Shown one piece after another: positions 33,878 to 42,109 of a stretch of 64,000 nt of DNA. Each line of letters begins with the position of its first letter. The stretch's first letter is position 1. The notes beneath the pieces were generated by a model. It did not search any database, was not told the DNA's origin, and was given only the letters and a program-made list of their open reading frames with translations. This DNA is from Lentimonas sp. CC4 (GTDB lineage: Bacteria > Verrucomicrobiota > Verrucomicrobiia > Opitutales > Coraliomargaritaceae): contig NZ_CACVBO010000002.1 of NCBI RefSeq assembly GCF_902728235.1, positions 248,001 through 312,000 of the forward strand, read 5' to 3'. Position numbers and translations under genes: made by a program.

Positions 33878-35824
33878 TCAGTATTTGCGTAGCTGTAAAG
33901 TGATGTAAGTGCCGCGGGTATCCGGCTTTTCGATGGATAGTTCTGCTCCTAGTAGGCGGGCGCGTCGTTTGAGTGCCTTGGGTGTTTCGGTGAATCCGCA
34001 ACCGTTGTCTGTGACGGTGAGCGTGATTCGATGATTTTCAAGTGCGATACGAGTCTCGACTTTGGTGGCCTCGGAGTGGCGGATGATGTTGGTCAGGCAT
34101 TCTTTGTAGAAGAGGTATAGATCGGCGCGTTTACGGGGCTTGAGTTGTTGCAGTTGTGGCTCGCAGGTAATGGAGAGGGTATGCTCTAGGTCGATTAACA
34201 GATGCTCCGTCATTTGACGTATTTCTCCAACAATATCCTCATGGATTTCTTTAGCTTCGAGCATGTTGGTGCAATAGCGCGCTGTTTCTCCGGTTTTTTT
34301 GGTAAGCGTGCGCACTTCGTCGACATACATGACTAATTTGCTCCATCGTTCGTCTTCGCCGTGCTTATTGGCTTCTTTTTGGGCTAGATTACCGAAGAGG
34401 CCGATGGCGTGTAAGTTGGCGCCCAACTCATCGTGGAGATTGGCTGCGATGCGTTCGCGGGTTCTAAATACGACTTTTTGACGAATAATCTTCTGGGTCA
34501 ATAGTGTGATGCTGATACCAGCGGCGAGCAGGGCGGCCAACCAACTCATGCGTCTGAGGTTAGCTTTCTGCTGTGTGTAGCGTTGGTCCAGTGCAGTCGC
34601 TACTTGTGTGCGTTCGACTTCTAATGCCTGTCGGCGCGCCAATTGGTTGAGCCATTCTCGGATGGGTAGAATGTTTCCAGTTAGGTTTTTACCGTCGGTT
34701 AATGTCGACAGGCTCCGAGTGGAAGCTTTAGAGCCTGACGGGGTGGAGCGTTGGTCGGGCGGATCGGATTGAACCATCACACCTCGAGCGACGTTGTGCT
34801 TGTTAGAGAAAATCTCTATTTCGGCAAACCCGATTCGGAATTCCGGAATGTCGGAGTCATCTACGATACGAATGTAGCGACAGACCGTTTCGGGAAAGGG
34901 CCACATTAAGATGGGGCCTTGGTTGATCATGCGTTCGGTATTCGTTTCGAGTAGCGTGACTGCATCGGAAAAGTTGGGAGAGTTGGCGCCCTCGAGTCGC
35001 ATCCTCGGAGGGGTGCCGACACTACTGTTGTCAATCTGAGGGACGGTATCGCTTTTTTCTATTTCATGAAGATGAATACGGGAGATCGGTTGCGCATGGC
35101 CTAGGTCGATCATCAGCGAAGCGCGTTCACTGCGTAGAATGAGGAAGGCGAGACTGCCCTTCTCCTGTGCGGTGTCCATCAGGTAGGGCATGTGCCCATC
35201 GACGAGGAAGCGCTCATTCCAATTAACATCCTTATTCGAGAGTTTGGAGGAGACAGTGACAGGGCGACGCAGCGCGACGTTCTCCGAATCACTGAAAATC
35301 ATTATCTCTGAAAACTGCAGCACATACCAACCATCAAAGGCGCGTGAGTTGAGTCGTGGGGCTTCGATACGAATCCAGGAGGCGGTGACACGGTTCGCCG
35401 GAATGATACGTGGTGCGATACTTTGGTTGTGTGGTGAGAAATGGAGTTCCCCCATCAGAGTGCCTGGTCGTTCGTCGCCTGTGCCGTATGTGACGCGTAG
35501 CATTTCGGGGAAGGCGTCGGATCGAAACCCATCTTCAGAATCACGCCAAAGGATAGGAACCAGGGCAATTTCATCAATGGGAACCTCACGCCCAAGATCG
35601 ATTTCGATCCATTCGGAGTGCTCAGCCGTCTTTTGCCACTTCGAGCGGAAGCCGATCGAGCCGCTGCCCCTACGAAGGGTGTGGCGGGCGAGGGAGGCCA
35701 ATTCGGTGTCGATGGCTTCCAGTCGTTGCTCGAGTGTAGGCAAGGATAGGTCGTCCAACGGGGTTCCCGTCATAGTCTGCAGCACCAGTGTGATGGCGAT
35801 CAGTGCTTGAATTATACGGAACAT
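33878..35824 (-). CDS. Sensor histidine kinase with two discoidin-like (F5/8 type C) sensor domains
   Basis: 648 residues from the ATG at 35824; the longer open frame adds 19 residues but hides the signal sequence MFRIIQALIAITLVLQ. The exported part has two discoidin-like segments: WIEIDLGREVPIDEIALVPI near 70 and ENVALRRPVTVSS...LMIDLGHAQPISRIHLHEI near 180-260. A coiled segment precedes a membrane span (about 426-447). The cytoplasmic part has a HisKA_3 H-box with probable phospho-His464 (ANLHDELGANLHAIGLF), an N-box (KECLTNIIRHS) and a G-box (VTDNGCGF). Discoidin folds often bind carbohydrate, so it may sense polysaccharide or its fragments (inference). Confidence 0.88.
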   Translation of the reverse strand: MFRIIQALIAITLVLQTMTGTPLDDLSLPTLEQRLEAIDTELASLARHTLRRGSGSIGFRSKWQKTAEHSEWIEIDLGREVPIDEIALVPILWRDSEDGFRSDAFPEMLRVTYGTGDERPGTLMGELHFSPHNQSIAPRIIPANRVTASWIRIEAPRLNSRAFDGWYVLQFSEIMIFSDSENVALRRPVTVSSKLSNKDVNWNERFLVDGHMPYLMDTAQEKGSLAFLILRSERASLMIDLGHAQPISRIHLHEIEKSDTVPQIDNSSVGTPPRMRLEGANSPNFSDAVTLLETNTERMINQGPILMWPFPETVCRYIRIVDDSDIPEFRIGFAEIEIFSNKHNVARGVMVQSDPPDQRSTPSGSKASTRSLSTLTDGKNLTGNILPIREWLNQLARRQALEVERTQVATALDQRYTQQKANLRRMSWLAALLAAGISITLLTQKIIRQKVVFRTRERIAANLHDELGANLHAIGLFGNLAQKEANKHGEDERWSKLVMYVDEVRTLTKKTGETARYCTNMLEAKEIHEDIVGEIRQMTEHLLIDLEHTLSITCEPQLQQLKPRKRADLYLFYKECLTNIIRHSEATKVETRIALENHRITLTVTDNGCGFTETPKALKRRARLLGAELSIEKPDTRGTYITLQLRKY

Positions 35825-35895
35825 TTTTGTTGTCGTGCCTAGTTGGCTGGAATGAAGCGGGATGAGCAGGGAGCGCCTCAATATTCACGATATGG

Positions 35896-35968
35896 ATTAT
35901 CGTGGAATCCAGCCGTTTTGTCTATCGGACAAACGACCGATAGCCAGAATATTTCGTTCGGGCATAAT
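35896..35968. promoter_or_regulatory. Dyad promoter 5, possibly divergent: TATCGG-N8-CCGATA
   Basis: Perfect dyad at 35923-35942. On the plus strand CATAAT (35963-35968) lies 20 bases downstream. On the minus strand GATAAT (complement of 35896-35901) lies 21 bases from the other arm and about 72 bases before the kinase ATG. One site could therefore serve the kinase gene and the plus-strand unit that leads to GH29 at 36357. Confidence 0.6.
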
Positions 35969-36119
35969 AAGAGCCCAGTTACCCTAGTGGGCGCTCGGCT
36001 CTTATATTCATACTATGCAAAAACATTTAAAATCGTTCTATCTGCTCGCGCTGCCTGAAACGACTGGCAGTAAAATTGCGACGGTGCTCTGCCTCGAATT
36101 GGAGTAGCTTTGCCTGGAT

Positions 36120-36221
36120 AACTGGGAAACGGCTGCTTTAGCTGCCGACGATGTAATAAGTATCTGTAAATCACATGAATGCGCACACTCTGCGGCCTGT
36201 CTAAAGCAGCCCGTCCCAGTT
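36120..36221. repeat. Long inverted repeat in the leader of GH29 at 36357
   Basis: The left arm 36120-36141 (AACTGGGAAACGGCTGC then TTTAG) and right arm 36201-36221 (CTAAAGCAGC then CCGTCCCAGTT) pair over about 20 bp around a loop of 59 bases. The 35825-36356 gap has no gene beyond this and dyad promoter 5. Confidence 0.7.
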
Positions 36222-36356
36222 AAGAACTAAATTCACTGACTCTTTGTAATAAGCGCTATCCCGATAATGCGTGATGCCACTGAGCTCACGCACGTGTTAA
36301 CATCAATAATATCAAATGCACTCCCCTGGATGCGCTGATGCCCTTTATAAATCGAA

Positions 36357-37883
36357 ATGAAAATACACTTATCTCTCAAAGCTCCTCTTGCAGCATTCTC
36401 TCTACTATTTGCGGCACTTAACTCACATGCGATCGAACCACCTGTGGTGGGCGTTGTCGAACCAACCTGGGAATCAATGGCAGAAAACTATGCTGTGCCG
36501 GAATGGTTTCAAGACGGTAAGATCGGCGTCTGGGCGCACTGGGGCGTGCCCGCTGCGACCGATGAAAACCGCCCGAACGACGGCTCGCACTACGGCCGCC
36601 GCATGTATGGCGCCAACGAGGGGGAAACAGGTGGGCAGCTCAAGATGACGGAAGAGCTGACGGCGTTTCACACCAAGCGTTATGGGCACCCCTCTGAATT
36701 CGGCTATGAGGATCTGGTTCCGCTTTTTAAAGGGGAGAATTGGGACCCCGAAGCGCTGGTTAAATTCTTCCATGATAATGGCGCACGCTTCGTCATGCCT
36801 GTGGCCACGCATCATGATAACTTTGATATGTATGACTCCTCCCATCCATGGAACTCGGTGGATATGGGGCCGAAGCGCGATACGCTCAAAGAGTGGAAGG
36901 CGGCCGCTGACAAATATGACATGAAGTTTGGCGTATCGACGCACCTATACTGGTCGCCGCGTTTCTTCAACACCGCTCGTCAGTATCAAACGCCCGGCAC
37001 GCTGGAGGCGAAGCTGTTCAACATGGACTATGATCCAAAGCAGTATTCGAAGCAGGATAGTTGGAATCAGCATTGGTATGACCGCTGTTGGGAAATAATC
37101 GAGAAATACGACCCAGATATGTTCAACAACGACTCGCCGTTCCCAAATGAGAAAACTGGAAAATCGCTGGGGGTTAAATTGTTCTCTGATTATATCAATC
37201 GTGACCTGAAAGAAAACAACGGCGAGCAAACCGTGGTATTCTCCTGCAAGAGCGGCGGTTTAAACCGCAAGGCGTTTACTTACAACCTGGAGCGGGGGAG
37301 CTCGGCAGATATACAGACAGAGTCCTGGATGTGGGCGACGGATCTTTCTGGCGGGTGGTTCTACCGCAAGGGGAGTCAGAATCGCATGAGCATCCCCGTG
37401 ATGCTAGGCAACGCGGTCGACGCGATCAGTAAAAATGGCGTGGTAATGATGAATGTGGCGCTCCGAGGCGATGGAACACTGCCTGAGAATCAAGCGGCTT
37501 ACTTGATCACTTTTGGTGAATTCCTCAAAGACTGCGGCGAGGGGATTTACGGCACTCGTCCATGGAAGGTGTTTGGCGAAGGTCCAGTTAAGATGAAAGA
37601 CGGACGCCAAGGCGAAAACCACACGAACTTTTCGCAACAGGATATTCGATTTACTCAAAAAGATGGCGCGCTCTATGCCTTCGTGCTGGCGCATCCGACC
37701 CAGGATATCGTGATTAAAACACTCGCGAGCGGTGGGCTCTTGGAGCAGGAGATCAAAGCGATTCATTTAATGGGCAGTGACGAAACGATTCGGTGGAATC
37801 GTGATGCAGGAGGGGTGACCATTTCGCTACCAAAGGCTCTGCCAGAATATCCGGTTGTTGGCTTTCGCATTACGCTTAACTAA
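36357..37883 (+). CDS. Alpha-L-fucosidase, GH29
   Basis: 508 residues. The signal peptide is APLAAFSLLFAALNSHAIE (about 26). GH29 blocks: WFQDGKIGVWAHWGVP, FVMPVATHHDNFDMYDS, MKFGVSTHLYWSP, and PDMFNNDSP with the probable nucleophile Asp259. The C-terminal beta domain ends in GGVTISLPKALPEYPVVGF. The N-terminal VEPTWESMAENYA and this C-terminus are the two ends joined in the 63-codon frame at 50270-50461. It belongs to a GH29 subgroup distinct from the other three in the window, judged by its catalytic strand. It is followed by a hairpin and the propeller gene. Confidence 0.92.
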   Translation: MKIHLSLKAPLAAFSLLFAALNSHAIEPPVVGVVEPTWESMAENYAVPEWFQDGKIGVWAHWGVPAATDENRPNDGSHYGRRMYGANEGETGGQLKMTEELTAFHTKRYGHPSEFGYEDLVPLFKGENWDPEALVKFFHDNGARFVMPVATHHDNFDMYDSSHPWNSVDMGPKRDTLKEWKAAADKYDMKFGVSTHLYWSPRFFNTARQYQTPGTLEAKLFNMDYDPKQYSKQDSWNQHWYDRCWEIIEKYDPDMFNNDSPFPNEKTGKSLGVKLFSDYINRDLKENNGEQTVVFSCKSGGLNRKAFTYNLERGSSADIQTESWMWATDLSGGWFYRKGSQNRMSIPVMLGNAVDAISKNGVVMMNVALRGDGTLPENQAAYLITFGEFLKDCGEGIYGTRPWKVFGEGPVKMKDGRQGENHTNFSQQDIRFTQKDGALYAFVLAHPTQDIVIKTLASGGLLEQEIKAIHLMGSDETIRWNRDAGGVTISLPKALPEYPVVGFRITLN

Positions 37884-37898
37884 TGGAGTGTTTCCAGT

Positions 37899-37932
37899 GA
37901 ATTCTCTAGCGATACTGACTCTGAGAGAATTC
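37899..37932 (+). promoter_or_regulatory. Hairpin GAATTCTCT-N16-AGAGAATTC
   Basis: A perfect 9-bp inverted repeat in the 70-base gap between the GH29 gene and the propeller gene. There is no T run, so it is more likely an mRNA processing or stability element, or an operator, than a terminator. Confidence 0.4.
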
Positions 37933-37953
37933 ATAAAATGAAGAGGCATTTAT

Positions 37954-39003
37954 ATGACGATTAAATACATAAGTGCTATCTGCGCGTTTGCTGGTGTGGT
38001 CATTCTATCCAGTGTGAATGGATACGGAGCGGATTCCGAACGCGCTTGGGCAGATCGCCTAGAGTATGTCGGGATCGCGGTGGAAGAGCCGGATTATCAC
38101 GTGTGGGGCGCATCGCCAGTGGTGGGCCCTGAGGGCAGAACGCACCTTTTTGTCGCGCGTTGGCCGATTTCGGAAGGTTTTGGTGCCTGGCTGACGCATT
38201 GTGAGATCGCTCGATATGTCAGCGACAGTCCGGAAGGGCCTTATGAGTTTAAGGAGGTAATTGTGGTGGGATCGGGTGCTGCGACGTGGGACCATCAGTC
38301 GCCGCATAATCCGAATGTGCAAAAGATCGGCGATCGGTATACGCTCACTTACATCGCGAATGCGGGTGGCAAAGGAAAAAGTCGGGTGGTATCTCAACGT
38401 ATCGGTATGATGATCTCCGATCATCCTGCGGGGCCGTGGACCAAGGTCGGAGAAGACGGGCTGCTGCTGGCGCCTCCGGAAGATCCCAGCATTTGGAGTT
38501 GTGGCTCTGTCGTCGGCGTCAATAACCCCGCTTTATTTGCGCATCCGGATGGACGTTTTTTTCTGTATTATAAGGCAATGAAGAAGGGCGATGTGCGCCG
38601 GATGGGAGTTGCTATCGCCGATAAGGTGGAGGGGCCTTACGTATTTCATGCGGAGCCTTTGACCAGCAACGATTCAGAAATTGAGGATGGTTATGCTTTT
38701 TATGAAAATGGAAAAGTCTATCTCCTTACGACTCATAACGAAGGCGGATCCGGTTACCTGTGGGAGTCGGTCGATGGGATTCACTTTAAGGAGCCGATCC
38801 TTGGTTTCGATCAACTCAGTCATTACCTTCCGGCAAAGGAATTGAAGGGGGCTAAAAAGCTACGTGGCCATAAGTTTGAGCGACCACAAGTGCTGCTGCA
38901 GGACGGGCGTCCTACGCACCTCTTCGTGGCTTCTGGATCTAATTTTAATGGCGGTTCCGGTAGCTATTCCTGTGTCCTGCGCGTCAACCCGGCGCACGAA
39001 TAA
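37954..39003 (+). CDS. Exported beta-propeller glycoside hydrolase, GH43/GH117-like
   Basis: 349 residues. The signal peptide is ISAICAFAGVVILSSVNGYG (about 24). Blade motifs are YHVWGASPVVGPEGRTHLF, HNPNVQKIGDRYTLTY, NNPALFAHPDGRFFLYYK and SEIEDGYAFYENGKVYLL, in the same order as in the protein at 2852-3877. It differs from that relative in loops and in the IEDGY versus IEDPY segment. It is likely a periplasmic exo-hydrolase. The family assignment is by fold pattern only. Confidence 0.62.
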   Translation: MTIKYISAICAFAGVVILSSVNGYGADSERAWADRLEYVGIAVEEPDYHVWGASPVVGPEGRTHLFVARWPISEGFGAWLTHCEIARYVSDSPEGPYEFKEVIVVGSGAATWDHQSPHNPNVQKIGDRYTLTYIANAGGKGKSRVVSQRIGMMISDHPAGPWTKVGEDGLLLAPPEDPSIWSCGSVVGVNNPALFAHPDGRFFLYYKAMKKGDVRRMGVAIADKVEGPYVFHAEPLTSNDSEIEDGYAFYENGKVYLLTTHNEGGSGYLWESVDGIHFKEPILGFDQLSHYLPAKELKGAKKLRGHKFERPQVLLQDGRPTHLFVASGSNFNGGSGSYSCVLRVNPAHE

Positions 39004-39085
39004 CATAATCTACGATTCCCTGAATCGGGTGCCGCGTCGGAGCAGTCGAGCCTATCTGAATGATGTGGCATCTACGTGTTTTGCC

Positions 39086-39131
39086 TATCGGACAAACGAC
39101 CGATAGGCAAAGTCGGTTATTATGGCATAAT
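39086..39131 (+). promoter_or_regulatory. Dyad promoter 6: TATCGG-N8-CCGATA, 20 bases, CATAAT
   Basis: The dyad (39086-39105) extends to a perfect 12-bp stem (TTTGCCTATCGG / CCGATAGGCAAA). The -10-like CATAAT is at 39126-39131. The 20-bp core is identical to promoter 5. It precedes the PEP-CTERM gene at 39219. Confidence 0.7.
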
Positions 39132-39143
39132 GACGCTCGAATT

Positions 39144-39185
39144 TAGAAAGGGATCTCTCTTTCTAGGCCAATTTTCTGAATTGGC
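39144..39185 (+). promoter_or_regulatory. Two leader hairpins before the PEP-CTERM gene
   Basis: 39144-39165 is a near-perfect palindrome (TAGAAAG ... CTTTCTA). 39167-39185 is GCCAATT-N5-AATTGGC. Both would lie in the leader of the transcript from promoter 6 and may stabilise the mRNA. Confidence 0.4.
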
Positions 39186-39218
39186 ACCTTCTTAATCTGA
39201 TGAACCCCCAATAATATC

Positions 39219-39962
39219 ATGAAAACAAAAAATCAAACCACACTTCTCTTCGCCGCCTTCGCGTCGCTCGCGCTGGCTCAGGTCTCGAATGCCGAAACCA
39301 TCGCCTTCACTGATTTTAATAACGTGGACACGATCGGTGCTAACGCTGTTTCGGAAAATGGGGCAGGTTCGATTACGTCTTTAGTGAGAACAAATCCGTC
39401 GGGAGACTACTTGTTCAAGTTTACCTATTTCGATGGTGTCGAAACTCTGACCTTCGACTTGAATGTGGACGGTTTTTCGGGCAGCACGGTAACGCAAAGT
39501 ATCACTACTAACACGACCGGAAATAGCGGCGAGGTTACGCTCGGTGCAACAGCTGCCGATGTCGGATTGGTCGGAAGTGGTTTTGGTGTCGGCACCAATA
39601 TAGCCGTCGGAGAAACCCTGCTATTTACAGTTACAAACCTCGTCTACACAGGTGGGAGTGCGACGTTCGACGGTTTTAATTTAGCCAATGGCCTCGAGAC
39701 TAGCGGAAGTAATCATAAAGGTATCGTTGGTTCGGGAACCGGGCTGTTCGAGGCTCGGTGGAGTGGGGGCAGCAACGAAGCCCTGACCACTGGGGGTGCC
39801 TCAAATCTCTACATTTCTTCGGCTGGCAGCGCTAGCGGCGCTTGGGGAGTGTCTGATCTTGATTTCACTATCACCACCGCCATCCCCGAGCCCGGCACCT
39901 ACGCCTTGCTTGCGGGGCTTACAGGTCTGGCTTTCGTTATGATCCGTCGCCGCAGGTCTTAA
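39219..39962 (+). CDS. PEP-CTERM sorted protein of unknown function
   Basis: 247 residues. The signal peptide is TLLFAAFASLALAQVSNAET (about 26). The middle is rich in Gly, Ser, Thr and beta strand, with repeated SGS/GSG turns, and no enzyme motif. The end has IPEPGTYALLAG, a hydrophobic span and RRRRS, a full PEP-CTERM signal. It lies between dyad promoter 6 and a strong terminator, so it forms its own transcription unit inside the hydrolase region. It may be a surface or matrix protein expressed with the polysaccharide genes. Confidence 0.85.
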   Translation: MKTKNQTTLLFAAFASLALAQVSNAETIAFTDFNNVDTIGANAVSENGAGSITSLVRTNPSGDYLFKFTYFDGVETLTFDLNVDGFSGSTVTQSITTNTTGNSGEVTLGATAADVGLVGSGFGVGTNIAVGETLLFTVTNLVYTGGSATFDGFNLANGLETSGSNHKGIVGSGTGLFEARWSGGSNEALTTGGASNLYISSAGSASGAWGVSDLDFTITTAIPEPGTYALLAGLTGLAFVMIRRRRS

Positions 39963-40012
39963 GTTGTCTCGGCCGGCTGTCATTTGAAGGCTTAAGCACA
40001 ATCAGCGTTTTA

Positions 40013-40053
40013 CAAAACTTCGGATGGCCCTTGGGGCCGTCCGAAGTTTTTTT
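40013..40053 (+). terminator. Rho-independent terminator after the PEP-CTERM gene
   Basis: The stem ACTTCGGATGGCCC / GGGGCCGTCCGAAGT is followed by seven T (40047-40053). Confidence 0.9.
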
Positions 40054-40056
40054 ACC

Positions 40057-40103
40057 CAGCCCGAGATTACGGGATACTCGTAGCAGAGGATGAAATGTAT
40101 AAT
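40057..40103 (+). promoter_or_regulatory. Dyad promoter 7 (one arm degenerate): CAGCCC-N8-GGGATA, 21 bases, TATAAT
   Basis: Right arm GGGATA at 40071-40076; the left arm keeps only A and CCC of TATCCC. TATAAT at 40098-40103 is at the standard distance. It precedes the GH97-like gene by 65 bases. A consensus -10 may offset the weaker dyad. Confidence 0.55.
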
Positions 40104-40168
40104 CCCCGCTTGGGGGTTCTTCAGGCAATTTGCACGCTAATGATCATCGATCACGCTAATTACTCACT

Positions 40169-42073
40169 ATGAAAGTTCGAACGATCCGTATTGGCTTAAT
40201 CGCTACAATCATCAGCTCCGTGAATCTTTGGGCGGAGACCGCCACCATTGAATCCCCTGATGGTCTAACGATAGTCGAGGTGTCGCTCACTGCTTCCGAC
40301 GTCTCCTATACGCTGTCTCATCAAGGGCAATTGTTGGTGGAATCTTCATCGATCTCGCTCTTGGAGGGTGCGAACTATGAATCACTCGGTATTGAAAGGA
40401 GCGCAGAAGATAGTTCATGGGAGCCCGTCTGGGGCTCGTATAGCCTGATTCGTGACCATTGCAGTCAACTCGTGTTTAAGCTGAAGGCCTCCGACTTGCC
40501 CTTGAATCTGGTTTGTCGAGTTTACAACGATGGCGTCGGATTTCGTTTTGCCGCGCCGGCAGACGCTGGTTGGAAGGATCAGTCGATGAACTTCTCGCTT
40601 CAGTTTAATATGCCTGATGACACTGAGGCTTATTACACACGAGGCGAAAGGGATCCGATGGGACCCATTCCTTTAGGCAAGCTGATCAAGCGAGGTAAGC
40701 GTTTCAATATGCCATTTGTATTAGAGTCTTCCAAGGATACATGGCTCGCGTTACTAGAGTCGGATCTCTATACGGCAGAGCGATTTGATGAAGTGGCAAA
40801 CGTGATTGCCATCGGAGATGGTTCCGCACTTCGACTGGAAGGAAAAGGCATCGGGAATGGGCAGGCATTCGTAACGCCATGGAGAGTTATTTTAGTCGGT
40901 GGTTCCCTCGGTGATTTGCTTGAGAGCACGGTCGCTCTGAATCTTGCGGCACCTTGTGAAATCGCAGACACCAGCTGGATCAAAGCAGGCAAGGGCTTTT
41001 GGGATTGGCGCGTGCATGGCTACGATAATGGGGAGTTCAACTATGGGATCAATACGCAGAGCTATTTACGATTTATCGATTTTGCTGCGAAGCATGGCAT
41101 CGAGTATTTAACTATTGATGATCATTGGTATCTGGGGAGTCCCGATGGGACACTCATTGCCGATCCTGCGATCGACATGCCTAAAGTCATGGCCTATGCT
41201 AAAGAGCAGGGCGTGGAGATTGTTTTGTATTTCGATCGGAGAGGTCGCAAAGGTAAGCTGCTCGCGGATCCGGAGTTGTTTGAATACTTCAGTTCGCTGG
41301 GAGCTGCGGGCATGAAGTATGGCTTTCAAGGGGCTGACGTTGAATTTACTCGATCTTCGATCCAGGGGACTGCCGAGAACCAACTGTTCATTTTTTATCA
41401 TGACAATCCTGCTGCCATGACAGGGGTGGAACGGACGATGCCGAATTTTTTCACGCGCGAATTTTGCCATGCTCAACAAGACTCCCGAAAAGCGTTTTCT
41501 CCTACAGGGTTCTTGAAAATGGCGATGATCAATGCGCTTACAGGGCCACTTGACATGGCCAATGGCAATTTTGGTATTAATAGTATCAATGCGGGAGAGC
41601 GGGAGAAGGGGCCGGAGAAACTAAATACCTATATCTCGACCGTGGTCAGTGAAGTGGCTCGCTGCCTAGTGATTAGTTCTGGGCTGATTACGTTACCGGA
41701 TGCGCCGGAAGAATACGCGAAGAAGCCCGACCTCTTTGAATTTCTAACAGCGATGCCTGCAACATGGGACGAAACACGCGTCATTAATAGTGAGATGGCG
41801 ACATACATCACCACCGCTCGGCGGACGGGGGATACATGGTTTGTTGGCTCGGTGAATAATGAGACGCCACGTGATTTAGAGATTGAGCTCGATTTTCTAG
41901 AAGACGGAGTTGCCTATGAAGTTGAGATTTTCGAGGACGCGGCTGACGCGCATGGGGAGACTAACCCTGAAGTTTATCGAATCTCTAAGAAAATGGTGAC
42001 TGCGAATGATGTGATCGTCGCTAAAATGGTAATGGGCGGCGGACACGCCATGATTCTGAGTTCGGTAAAGTAG
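40169..42073 (+). CDS. GH97-like alpha-galactosidase/alpha-glucosidase
   Basis: 634 residues. The signal peptide is RIGLIATIISSVNLWAET (about 22). The N-terminal beta-sandwich (ATIESPDGLTIVEVSL ... YNDGVGFRFA) and TIM barrel (GFWDWRVHGYDNGEF, IEYLTIDDHWY, VEIVLYFD, MTGVERTMPNFFTREF, TGPLDMANGNFG) follow the GH97 plan. The C-terminal sandwich starts near 545. Retaining GH97 members carry an Asp nucleophile in a KVDF-type strand; here the matching strand reads MKYGFQGAD (near 382-390), so mechanism and activity are uncertain. It may remove alpha-galactose decorations. Confidence 0.75.
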   Translation: MKVRTIRIGLIATIISSVNLWAETATIESPDGLTIVEVSLTASDVSYTLSHQGQLLVESSSISLLEGANYESLGIERSAEDSSWEPVWGSYSLIRDHCSQLVFKLKASDLPLNLVCRVYNDGVGFRFAAPADAGWKDQSMNFSLQFNMPDDTEAYYTRGERDPMGPIPLGKLIKRGKRFNMPFVLESSKDTWLALLESDLYTAERFDEVANVIAIGDGSALRLEGKGIGNGQAFVTPWRVILVGGSLGDLLESTVALNLAAPCEIADTSWIKAGKGFWDWRVHGYDNGEFNYGINTQSYLRFIDFAAKHGIEYLTIDDHWYLGSPDGTLIADPAIDMPKVMAYAKEQGVEIVLYFDRRGRKGKLLADPELFEYFSSLGAAGMKYGFQGADVEFTRSSIQGTAENQLFIFYHDNPAAMTGVERTMPNFFTREFCHAQQDSRKAFSPTGFLKMAMINALTGPLDMANGNFGINSINAGEREKGPEKLNTYISTVVSEVARCLVISSGLITLPDAPEEYAKKPDLFEFLTAMPATWDETRVINSEMATYITTARRTGDTWFVGSVNNETPRDLEIELDFLEDGVAYEVEIFEDAADAHGETNPEVYRISKKMVTANDVIVAKMVMGGGHAMILSSVK

Positions 42074-42109
42074 ATCGCCTTCAAATCCAGAAATTTAAAA
42101 TATAAGATT

